This document shows, piece after piece, positions 32,969 to 42,876 of a stretch of DNA of 64,000 nucleotides. The translations under genes were made by a program, and so were the position numbers. Each line of letters opens with the position of its first letter. The first letter of the stretch is position 1. This DNA comes from Choricystis sp. odSpoLacu1 (Eukaryota; Chlorophyta; Trebouxiophyceae). The stretch is from assembly GCA_958009055.1 (NCBI GenBank), contig OY253652.1, forward strand, positions 496,001-560,000, in the 5' to 3' direction. The notes under the pieces were generated by a model that did not search any database, was not told the origin of the DNA, and saw only the letters and a list, made by a program, of their open reading frames with translations.

Positions 32969-33385
32969 CTGGGGGCGGGTGCAAGGAGAGCTTTTTTTGT
33001 TGCAGGTGTAGAAGCGCGCGCGTTTTTTTCGACGCGACTCCCCCAAAACCCTTTTCAACTGTTTTCCATCTGCCAGCTCGTCATCGCTGGTCCACATATT
33101 TACATGTGCCAAACAGAGAGCTAGTTGATCTCTGGGAGCATACGTGGATAATGAGAGTGGCGCAAAAAAAAAGGGAAACGGGACCGCAACGTGCAGCCCT
33201 ATGGAGGTCGGGTCTTGGACATTTTTTTTTCAGGGTGTGTGGAGGGGGTTGGGGGGACGCGCTGGTGCAGCGCGAACACTGCACGACTTTCCGGGCTGTG
33301 TTTTTGGGGGTGGAGGAGGGTTTTGGGGGGGTGATGCGGTGGTGGGGTATTTGAAAAAACCATGTCAAGCACGTGCGGGAAAGCG

Positions 33386-33649
33386 TCAAGGAAGCCCGTC
33401 GCAGTGTTTGCGCCGAGTGTCGCTATTGGCACCATAGTCAGCCTTTGTCGTCCCTTTTGTGAGATCGACTTGCTTGCTGTACACGTACGAATGGTGGCCA
33501 TCGAAGCGTTTGTACCCTTCCTTGTACCCTTCATTCACACCAGCCAGTGAAGATGAGCCCGTCGTGTTGGCGTCAAGGGGGGGGGAAGGGGACGCCACCA
33601 GACGCGTGAACCAGGTGCAGCGGGCGCAGCCGTTTGAGTGGCCCGTCAA
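33386..33649 (-). CDS. Possible exon or small ORF in the AT-richer island
   Basis: An 87-codon reading with protein-like composition, including NEGYKEGYKRFDGHHSYVYS and KQVDLTKGTTKADYG. It lies just downstream of the HAD-like gene on the same strand and could be an additional 3' exon of it or a remnant. Codon choice (AAA, GAA, AAT) is unlike the GC-rich neighbours. Confidence 0.3.
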   Translation of the reverse strand: MTGHSNGCARCTWFTRLVASPSPPLDANTTGSSSLAGVNEGYKEGYKRFDGHHSYVYSKQVDLTKGTTKADYGANSDTRRKHCDGLP

Positions 33650-33667
33650 CCAGCGGCGACTGTTACT

Positions 33668-33905
33668 TTAGTAGGAGCATTTTTGTATGCGTTCAGCACG
33701 TGTTTTGTCATATTCCGCTTTCGAAACGCCAGAGGTAAAATCTTGGACCTGAGTCGCGAACATTTTCACGCCGTCAACTTTGAAGTAATCATTCACGTTT
33801 TTGATGTTTCCTTCGCTGCAATGGTGTTCAGTAGGGGTCGCGAAAAGCGTGTGTGAGCAGCATCAAAACAAAGGGGGACCGACGGCACCACTCTAAAAGC
33901 ATCGC

Positions 33906-33948
<43 letters not shown>

Positions 33949-34755
33949 CAAAACTATGAGAACACGCACCAGTCGTCAAAGAACATGGCACACTTGACGT
34001 CTTCGCCCCTCGCTTTGGCGCTCCGCGTCATGCTGTCGAGCATCGTTGCTTTATTTTCATATTTACCCTTTTCGTAGCCCCGGAAGTGCACCTTCTGAAA
34101 GTTCTCTTTCAGTGAGTCTTCAAGAAAATTTTTGATCGTTTCAGGGGGCTGAAAATAGGTGAGAGATGGACGTGGGGCGATGGGTTTGTGTGGGACACTC
34201 AAAACGACCACAGCATACGGCCGCTGCATCACACGTTGAGCCACACGTCGCTCACATTCACCATCCACGTACCTCGAACGACGCAAAGCCTGTAAGGTGT
34301 TTATTGTCTATGCAGCTTTTGACAAGAAGGAAAGCCATGTCATTCATTTTAGGCTGGTTGCCCTTGCCACACCTATTATCTTTCTTGTTTTTATCAGTTT
34401 GTTTGTTAGCCGGGCGAACGGTGCGTGCGCTGATGGATCAAGGTATTGAAAACGGGTGCGTGTAAGTTTTGCGATCGCAAACAGCTTGTCGTGCAGATTC
34501 ATTCAGCCCCCCCCCACAAAACTTATCATCAATGTCAAAGAAGCATGCAACATGGGCTCCTCCCGATTGAAGACCAGATTGAAGATCAGATTGAAGACGC
34601 GAAGCCAAAGGTCCAGCCGCCGGCGCAGGCCCATCCGCGGGCACAGGCGACGCCCCAGGCGCAGCCGTAGGCGCGTTCCATGGCAGGCGCGAACGCGGCT
34701 GCACGAACGCTGGGGGCGCGGCCGCCAACAGCATACACACCCAAAGCAGTTTCAT
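33668..34755 (-). CDS. Secreted HAD-like phosphatase-type protein, tentative exon model
   Basis: Start MKLLWVCMLLAAAPPAF is a signal peptide. A Pro/Ala linker precedes VACFFDIDDKF, a HAD motif I (DxD) with Lys at the usual Thr/Val position. Later segments are KMNDMAFLLVKSCIDNKHLT-GFASFE (ends 34273), then 33970-34148 (PPETIKNFLEDSLKENFQ, GKYENKATMLDSM), joined in phase to 33668-33815 (CEGNIKNVNDYFKVDG). The last junction creates AMFFDD-CEGN, like HAD motif IV. One in-frame TGA lies between the first segment and the GFASFE segment (near 34437), so an intron, an indel or decay must be assumed there. Codon use is AT-richer than all neighbours. Catalytic function is uncertain. Confidence 0.5.
33908..33946. 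repeat. (CA)n microsatellite
   Basis: About 39 bases of CA within the intron between the last two exons of the HAD-like gene. Confidence 0.85.
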
Positions 34756-35461
34756 GGCGTCGAACAGGTCGGTGGGGCGCGCGAAGAAAAAAAAAGATTG
34801 CAGCCTGCGTGTCACGGGCGAGAATGGAGGGTAGGGGTGGGGGGCATGTGTCTGGGGCTGGGCACTGACGTGGACGGCGGGCGGGTGACGGGGTCGGCTC
34901 TCATGCTGGCACCAATTGTCGCGCTCCCCCTCAACACAACGACGCGCGTCGTTGCCCCGGCGACGCCCTAACCGCCCCGCCCTAACGCTGGGCACGCACG
35001 CGTGCGTCGACCCCCGTTTGGTCGCACTCGTTTTGCTCGACCGACAGACCTTTTTTCTTTGGCTTTTTCTCGGCCTTGGTGTGTTGACAAGGTCTTTTTT
35101 TTTCTCACTGGCAGCACCTACCCCGCTACCCACGGCGTCACGTCATCGCGGTCATCATCATAGCGCCATCACCATAGCGCTGCGGTCGCTTGAATGGTCG
35201 TCATGGACTCACTTGCGTTGCTTTTAGATTGTCTTGTGTTGCACGCGCGTGCCCGCAGCAACTCACAAAAATGGTGGCCACCTTTTTATAAGAACCCCTT
35301 TTTTAATATTAGGGCTTTGCACCACACGCTTCTTCCCACAACCACAAGCCACACGCCATCATTTTTGTGTTTGCCAGTGAGTCGATTGCGAGCCCAGGGG
35401 TTGGATGTGTGTGCCGGCTTTGTGTTTGGGCAACTCCAAACACACAGGCCCACCACCACGC
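34756..35461. other. Gene-free part of the AT-richer island
   Basis: 706 bases upstream of the HAD-like start. It contains A- and T-runs (34788, 35085-35105) and no protein-like reading on either strand. It presumably holds that gene's promoter. No known repeat is recognised. Confidence 0.4.
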
Positions 35462-35690
35462 CCACCATCATTTGCTTCCCGATCCAAGCCGCCCTATCGA
35501 TTTGTGGCGTCGTTCCCCTCCCCTTTCGCAGGGTGGCGGCTGCCGTGCGCTAGGCGGCGGCAGGGCAGGAGGCGGTGGCGAGGAGGTGTGATGGTGATGG
35601 TGGTTAAAGACCGAGTTAGAAAACAAAACAGTTAAAAAACACACCAGTCCTCCTTTCTTTCTGTGTGCGCTCTCCCTCTCTCAACCATCC
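35462..35690 (+). pseudogene. Decayed copy of the J-protein gene 3' end
   Basis: Reads TIICFPIQAALSICGVVPL then an early TAG where the functional copy has Glu, followed by recognisable remnants of its last codons, stop region and flank (AAAACAGTT.., CTCCTTTCTTTC.., CTCTCCCTC). The J-domain is absent, so it is a 3'-only duplicate. It abuts the MFP1-like start and may supply part of that gene's 5' leader. Confidence 0.7.
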
Positions 35691-35695
35691 TTGTC

Positions 35696-37692
35696 ATGCT
35701 ACCGCTGCTGCCCCCGCGCAGCGGCGCGCCGTTGCCCACGTCGGCGGCGGCGCCCGCGCCACCGCCAGTGCCGTGCCCGTCGCGCCGCAACGTCCTGGGC
35801 AGCGCGGGCGCCACGCTCCTGGCTGCCTGGCTGGGCACGCCGCGGCAGGCGCACGCCGACGTGGCGGGCGATGGCTTGCTGGCCCAAATGCCGACGGGGC
35901 AGGATGCAGTCGTGTTCAACACACCACCGCTGCCGCAGACAACGCTGACGCGTGCGCCCGATGCGGCGCCACAGTCGCCTCCCGCCTCGCTCGTGGGCGC
36001 AGGAGCTGGCGTAGCGTTGGTTGGTGTGACTGGGGGGGCGTATCTCAAGGTGATGAGGTGGAGTGGTGGTGGCGGGGGGGGGGGGGGGGGAAATTGGCCA
36101 CAGAGAAAGGGGGTCGACGAAGCAACGACGCTCACCCTCCCTCCCAGGTCACCTCCTTGACCTCCGACCTGGAAGCAGCCCAGGCTGCCGCTTCACACGC
36201 TTCCTCTCAAGCCGCTGCTGCCGCCTCTGCCCGCGCTGCTGCCGACGCAGACGCAGCCTCCGCGCGGCGCGACGCCGACGCGGCGCGCGCGCAGGCTCGC
36301 GCGGCTGGTGATGACGCGACAGCTGCGCGTGAGCGCGAGGCGGCTGCAGTAAAGAACGCAGAGGCCGCGACTCAACGTGCGAAAGCAGCTGATGCAACCG
36401 CTGCCGACGCTTGCGCGTGCGCGACCACGCTGGCATCTGAACGCGATGCGGCGGCAGCCGCGCTGCGCGCCAAGAGCGACGACCTGGATGCGTCGCGCGC
36501 CGATCATGAGCAAGTGGTTGCTGCGAGGGATGCGGCGCGCACTGAGGCGGCTGCCACGGCGGCCCAGCTTGTTGAAACGCGCACGTCGGTGTCGGCGCTG
36601 CGGGGCGACGTGCTCGCGCTGACCGCGTCTGTAGCTGAGTTGACGTCGGAATGCAATGGCTTGAGTGGGGCTGTTGCTGCCCTGACGGCTGAGCGTGATG
36701 GTTTGAACGCGGCTGTGGCTGCCCTGTCGTCTGAGCGTGATGGCCTGGCTGCCTCGGCTGCCGGACTGTCCTCTGAACGCGACACTCTCGCTGACCGGCT
36801 CGCCACCATGACGACTGAACGCGACACTCTCACAAAACGCGTCGCCACCCTGTCAACCGACCTGGACTCCGCCAACGCGTCGTTCGACGCGGCCCAAGCC
36901 GCTGCGGACGACGCGTCAGCACAGGTGTATGATTTGAGCACCGACCTTGCCAAGACACGGTCCGCGTTAGAGTCCGCGACCAGCGAGCTCGACGCCCTGA
37001 CCACCGACCACGCCAAGCTCACCAAGCGGCACGACGTCGCGCTGGCCGAGGTCAAGAAGCTGGTGGCTGCGTCGCGTGACGACGCGGCAGCGGCTGCAGC
37101 GCTGGCCGCCGACCTGAAAACCGCCAAAGCGCGCGCTTCGACTGCGTCCTCCGCGCTGGAAGCCGCCAAAGAGCGCGTGAATGAGCTGGAGGAGGCGTTG
37201 GAGAGCGCTCGGGTGAGTGCTGCCGCCGATGTCGCCGACGCACGTGCCGCCGCGGACGCTGCTGCTGCCCGCGTCTCGCGCGCGGAGGCGCGCGCCGCGG
37301 CCGCCGAAGCTCAAGCCGTCAACGTGCCCCACCTGGAAGCCAGGCTGGCTACCGCCCAGGCGCGTGAAGCGGAGTCTCGTGCCGCCGCCACCGCCGCCGC
37401 GACCGACGCGCGCGACGCGCTGGCCGCCGTGGACGCCGCCCTGGCAGCCGCCGCCAACGGCGAACCCCTGGTGGAGCTGGTGCCGCCTCCCTCCCCCGCT
37501 GCCGATGCGGCTGCTGTGGCGGTGGCTAAACGCAAGGCCGCCGAAGCAAGGGCTCAAGCCGTCATCCTGTGCGAAGCCGTGGAGAACCGGGCGTTTGACG
37601 CCATTGCGGAGGCGGCCGCCGAGCGGGATGCGGCGGTGGCGGAGCTGGCCAAGGTGAGGCGGGAGCTGGCGCGGAAGAGTCTGTCTGAGTAG
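35696..37692 (+). CDS. MFP1-like thylakoid coiled-coil protein
   Basis: Exons 35696-36049 and 36148-37692 give 632 residues. The N-terminus is Pro/Ala-rich, then a twin-arginine lumen-type signal (RRNVLGSAGATLLAAWLGTP ending QAHA), then a second hydrophobic segment (SLVGAGAGVALVGVTGGAYL) at the end of exon 1. Exon 2 is almost entirely a heptad-rich coiled coil of Ala, Asp, Glu and Arg, with repeats of the form LSSERDxLAxxxA. This layout fits plant MAR-binding filament-like protein 1, a thylakoid protein that can contact nucleoids and affect starch initiation. Coiled-coil similarity is nonspecific, so the call rests on architecture. Confidence 0.6.
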
Positions 37693-37942
37693 AGAGGAGA
37701 GGGTGGCAGTGGCACACAGCTGCTGGTGTGGGTGTGGGCGGCGTTGGCGTGTGAGTGGAAAAAGGGAGGACAGAGGGCTACTAGTGCAAACGACGGCGAC
37801 GACGAAAAGATGTCGTTTTGTTTCACTCTTCTCCTCCATTCGCCTCTCCCCGAACGCGCGCAAAAGGCGCGCTCAGCCAGGCGACCCACACCCCGTGCCT
37901 GTGCTCCGCTTGATCATAACTCTCCCTCAGCTGTCGGCTCCG

Positions 37943-40900
37943 ATGCGGCACGCCACTACCCGCTGCCTCGCATCGCCCGCGCCGCCGCGCGCGGCTGCTG
38001 CCCCCCCTCCCCGCCCCCACCCCGCGGCCGCAGCTCGGGCGGCACACCACCGCACCCTTCAACACTCACGGATCACTGCCTCCGCCGACGCGGCCCGCGC
38101 GTCCCGCTCTGCGCCGCCAGCCTCTCCGACCACCACCCTGGCCATCAAGCGCCGCGTCCCCTACGGCTCCACCGTGCGCGTGGTGGGGGCGTGGCATGGG
38201 TGGAATGTGGCAGCGTCGACCGCGGCTGCGTGGAGCGAGGGCGACGTGTGGAGAGCAGAGGTGGACGTGCCGCCGGGGAGCGAGTTCAAGTTCATTGTCG
38301 TCGACGGCGGCCGCGTGGAGTGGGAGGAAGGGCCGAATCGGGTGGTCGGGAGCGCTGCAGACGTGGCGGTGTGGGGGAAGGTGGATGCGACCGCGGCGGT
38401 GGTGGTCGTCGCGGCGCCGGCTGCTGAAAGCACGCCGGCTGCTGAAAGCACGCCCCCGACCAAAGGCACCCCGCCTCCTCCGCCCACCGCACCTTCCGCC
38501 CCCCCCGTCGCACCCGGCAACACCACCTGGGAAGGTGCCACCCCCACCTTCATGACGTCCAACGAGTGGCGCGACCGCGGGCGCGGCGGCGGCGGCGCGA
38601 CGTGGTCGACCGCTGGTTTAACAGGCCCCGCCGCCACCGCGGTCGCGGGCGACGCGTCCGCCCCCCACTGGCTGGGCAAGCTGGGCGTGGTCAAAGACGT
38701 GCTGGCTGATGGGGCCTCGCTGGATGGGAAAGTGCCGACAAGTGAGGCGATCAGTGTCGCTACAATCTACCTCGCCCTCATCAACTCGGGCGCCCTCCCC
38801 TGCGCCGAAGGCGGCGGCCACGCCCGCCCCGATCGCGCGGCCCGGGTGTCCATGTTGGCGTTTAGGATGGTGGAGTGGTTTTTGAGCCAGCCGGCGGGGG
38901 AGAACATCCCCCCTGCCGCGCGCCGCGCTCGCGCGGCGCCTCCACCCACGCCTGCCCTCCTTTGACGCGGCCTACGTGGCGTCCACTCCGTTGACCCGGG
39001 TGCGTGACTTGGCGCATCGAGGCGACATTCCCTCCACCCTGAAAGCCGAGATCAAGCACACGTTGCAAAACAAGCTGCACCGCAACGCGGGCCCTGAAGA
39101 CCTTGTCGCGACACAGACGATGCTGGCGCGGTTGAGGGCGGGGGACCCTGCTGTCCCGCCCTCCTTCCTGGCCGAGTTTGAGTTGTTCACGACCGAGCTG
39201 GCCACCTTCTTTGGGGCGGCCGACCTGGATGACCAGTTGGCGGGGTTGGCGCCGTCGCTGGATGCGGACGGTGCTGCCGTGATCGACCGCGTGCTGGCCA
39301 CCAAGGCCGCCCTCGCTGCCCTGGACGCTGGCACACCGCCGGCGGTCACCAAGGCGGCCACCAAGCCACCGTCGTCCGCCCTTTCCACCGATGCTGCCCG
39401 CGTGCTCACAAATGCGCTCGCCGACGCCGCGCACGCGGCCACCGGCGCGCGCGCCCTGCTCACAGCCGGCCTCGAATCAGGCATGCGCAACGATGCCCCC
39501 GACGCCTCCCTCGCCATGCGCCAACGGTGGCGTGTGGCGGACGCGCGCCTGGAGGACTGGTTGTTTGTGCTGCTGTCGCGCCTCGCGGCCGCCATCGACG
39601 CGCCCACCCTGGCCACCTCCCCCGCGGCCGCCTGGTCGGTGCCCCTGGGCTCCCTCCTGCTGGCGGTGCGCAACATCGGCCTCGCAGGCTGGTCCCCGCG
39701 CGAGTGTTTCTCGATTGAGAATGAACTGACCACCTGGCGCTCGGCCGCTGACGCCGACACGCGCGACGGCGCGCTGCGCCTGAAAGCCACCCTGGAGCGG
39801 TCTCTGCGCCTGGTCCAGACGGTGGCGGACTCACTGGCGGGCGCGCTGGCGCCCGCTGCAGCCGCCCTGGGGGAGCCGCTTGGCGCGGCGCGCGCCGCAG
39901 CCGCCGCGCCAGAGGCAGAGGTGAGGGCCAGCACCGCTTTCCAGGCGGCCAGGCTGGCTGCCGCCCTGCTGGACGCCGCCCGCCGGGTGGCGGGGGTGCC
40001 GCCCTGGGATGCGGTGGTGTCGGGCGATGCACAGGGCGTCCTGGTGTGCGTGCCATCGCTGGAGGCTGCGCCGTCGCTGCTCGCCGCGCGCCCCGACCCC
40101 ACCACCCCCGCCATCATTGTCGCCCGTCACGCCACCGGCGACGAAGAAGTGGGCGCCGCCGCTGGCCCCGGTGGCGACGCGGTGGCGGGCGTGCTGGTGG
40201 CGCGCGGCGTGCCGCACTTGAGCCACCTCGGCGTGCGCGCGCGCCAGGCGCGCCTCCCGTTTGCCGCGTGCCCGGACGGCGCCATCGTGGACGCCGCAGT
40301 GGGTGGCCTGGATGGTGACTGGGTGCGTGTCTGTGTGCGCCCTGATGGTGTGAGCGTGGAGCGTGCGGCTCGGCCGGCGATGGCGCGCTCGCCGGCTGGC
40401 GAGCACGCGCCGCCGCCCCCACTCGTCCCGCCCCCCACCGCCCCCGACACCTCCACCACGACCCCCGTCCCCCTGATCTCCGCCCGCGTGCACACGGCGG
40501 GCGCCAAAGCCGCCTCCTGCGGCGCCCTGCTGCGCGCGGCGGGCGCGTCGCGCGGTGCGTTTGGCGCGGCGTGCGGGTGCGTGCTGCCGTTTGGCGCGCT
40601 GAGGGCCGCGGCGGATGGTGCGGGAGCGGCAGCCGCGCTGGATGCCGCCATTGCGGCTGTGGACGCAGCTGACGATGGGGCTGCGCTGGATGCAGCCTAC
40701 GCGTCGCTGCGTGGCCTGGTTGCAGGGCTGCGCCCCGACGCGGGTGTGTTGGCCGCGGCAGTCGCTGCCACAACCGACGCCGCCCCCCTCCTGGCCGTCC
40801 GATCCTCCGCCTCTGCCGAGGACCTGACGGGTGCGTCTGCGGCGGGGCTGTACGACAGCGTGCTAGGCGTGCGGTCGGGCGATCCCGATGCTCTGGGCGC

Positions 40901-41459
40901 CGCCGTCGCGAGCGTGTGGGCGTCGCTCTTCACGCGGCGCGCCGTCCTGGCGCGCCGCGCCGCGGGCGCCGCCTCCGCCGGCGACGCCGCCATGGCCGTC
41001 ATCCTGCAGGCGGCCGCCCCGGCCGCCCTGTCCTTTGTGCTGCACACGCGCCACCCGGACAGAGGGGACGGGTGGGCGGCAGCTGAAGTCGCGGTCGGCG
41101 CAGGGGAGGCGCTCGCGTCCGCGGCCGAAGGGTCGCCCTGGCGTTTCGCCCTGCGCGCAGCCTCCGGAGGCGACCCCGCCATCATTGTCGACTCCTACGC
41201 CAACCTGTCGCAAGCGCTGCTGCCGCCGTCCCCCGGGTCGCGCGAGGCTGCGAGCGGTGGCGTGGCACTCATCTGGCGCCCGGTCGACTACACGACCCAG
41301 CGCCTCTCCACCGACCCCGACGCCCGCGCCAGCCTGGGGGCCGCCCTGGCGGATGTGGCGGAGTCTCTGGATACACTGTTTGGGGGGGCCCAAGATGTGG
41401 AGGGGTGTGTGAGTGGGGACGGGCGCGTGTGCGTTGTGCAGAGCCGGCCGCAGCCGTGA
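37943..41459 (+). CDS. Phosphoglucan, water dikinase (PWD/GWD3), plastid starch enzyme
   Basis: Phosphorylates C3 of starch glucosyl units after GWD, promoting starch breakdown. The start MRHATTRCLASPAPP is transit-like. A CBM20 starch-binding module lies at 38147-38350 (PYGSTVRVVGAWHGWN, GSEFKFIVVDGGRVEWEEG). Further on: LTRVRDLAHRGDIPSTLKAE, IKHTLQNKLHRNAGPEDLVA, and SGMRNDAPDASLAMRQRWR, all near-identical to plant PWD. The phosphohistidine loop is PHLSHLGVRARQ (catalytic His codon about 40224). The C-terminal nucleotide-binding domain has VRSSASAEDLTGASAAGLYD and ends DVEGC..VVQSRPQP. No intron was seen. The frame changes near 38910, at a run of six C (ENIP to PRAALARRL); one C fewer restores continuity. 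Confidence 0.92.
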
Positions 41460-41544
41460 AGAAAAACGTTGGTCATTGATTTTTTTAGACAGCAGTTTGC
41501 AAAGAAATCACAGAAAACAGGCACGCCAAACACCACACACTCTC

Positions 41545-42766
41545 TCACAAAGTCATCGCTTCGTGCGCCACGCGGCCGCCACCATGTGACCGCTTGGCGG
41601 CGACCGCGCCGGTCACAAGCGCGCCGGCGCCCGCCGCGGCCGCCAACGTCGCACACGCCCACCCCAGGAACGGGTTGTGCCCGCCCAGCCAGCTGACGTC
41701 GGTGAAGATAACGGTCTTGGTGCCCTCGTACGTGTACGAGTTGAACGCGTTGGTGATGACGAGGGATGCGGAGGAGGAGGAAGCAACATTCGCGCGCCCA
41801 CCATCCACAGCACCCACTCGCTTGCGGAACGAGGACAGGGCTGCCGGATCCATCCAGGCTTGCAGGGCGTCGTCGTCGGACAGCAGGCCAGATGGTTGGC
41901 GGCCGCCTCGGGACGCGGGGTCGACGTTGACGCCGGCTGCGGGAATTTGCACAAAGCGCGCGCGCGCGCCGCGGCAGCCGCGCCGCCCCCCGCGCGGCGC
42001 GACACGCCCGGCGCCAGCCGGGTCACGGACACGGCCGCCCCGTCCACCAAGACACGCACCGTGTCGTTGAACGCGGACCAAGCAACCAAGCCGCACGGCA
42101 CGGGGGGTGGCATCGTGGCGTTGGCCGCGTGCGCGCGCGGCGCACACGCGCTCGTGTCGGCGCCGACCGTCCCGCGCAGCTGGGCGTCCGACCGCGACCG
42201 AACGTAGCGCCTGTGGTTTTGGTGAAACTTGGTCAGTGCATAGTGCACATACACGGGCGCCTTCATGTCGCGCGTCCGCGGGGGCAGGGAGAGGGAGCAC
42301 CACAGGCCGGAGCCGCCCGCGGCCGCCAGAGCGGCGCTACGCGCCGCGGACGTTGCGCCGGGGGCGCACTGGTCGTCGTAGCGCAGGGCGACCTCGGTGA
42401 CGGAGGAGGAGGCGAACCAGCAGACGACGGCGAGCGGGGTGAAGAGGAGGGAGGTGGCGGTGAGCAGGGTGGCGGTCTGGGGAGGGAGGACGGGTGGGTA
42501 GGTGAGAGAGAGAAAACGGCCGGACGTTTCTTTGTGGCGGGGCGGTGACAGGGGGCAGTCCCTCTGCTGCGACCACCTCACCTGAGCCAGGCTCAGGCGC
42601 GCGTTGCAAAAAGGGAGCTCCTGCTGGGAGAAGCGGGCTGGAGGGGAGAGGGAGGGGTGATGTGGGTTTTGAAACAGTCACCCCTGCTGCCCGTCTCTGT
42701 CTCTGTCTCTGTGTGCGCGTGTCCCTCAGCACACTTACAGCGTCGGGGTGGTGGCGGTGGCGGCAT
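41545..42766 (-). CDS. CDC50/LEM3 family (ALIS) flippase beta-subunit
   Basis: CDC50 proteins are obligatory partners of P4-ATPase lipid flippases. Exons: 42739-42766, 42582-42637, 41545-42476. Exon 2 encodes RFSQQELPFCNARLSLAQ, the family's RFxQQxLPAx start. Exon 3 begins with membrane segment 1 (TATLLTATSLLFTPLAVVCW), then YDDQC, APVYVHYALTKFHQNHRRYV, and PPPVPCGLVAWSAFND. After a frame break in a (CG)n run near 41955-41970 the rest follows: LQAWMDPAALSSFRKRVG, IFTDVSWLGGHNPFLGWACA and a second membrane segment. Dropping one GC unit rejoins the frames. Paired Cys of the ectodomain are present. Confidence 0.88.
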
Positions 42767-42876
42767 GGTTGCGTGGGAAGGTGAGGCAGAGGGTCTCGGT
42801 GTGTGTGGGAAAGAGAGAACGAGCAAAAAAAACGCACACTGAACCTTCTTTCAACGTCCCCCGCTTTGCCCTAAAC

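Noticed and set aside
34420..34450. In-frame TGA in the HAD-like gene as selenocysteine
   Set aside because: No conserved Cys/Sec context or recognised SECIS; an intron, indel or decay is simpler. Kept only as a test in the findings.
38860..38905. A 13-21 base mini-intron explaining the PWD frame change
   Set aside because: GT and AG do occur, but the length is far below any other intron here; an indel at the C6 run is simpler.
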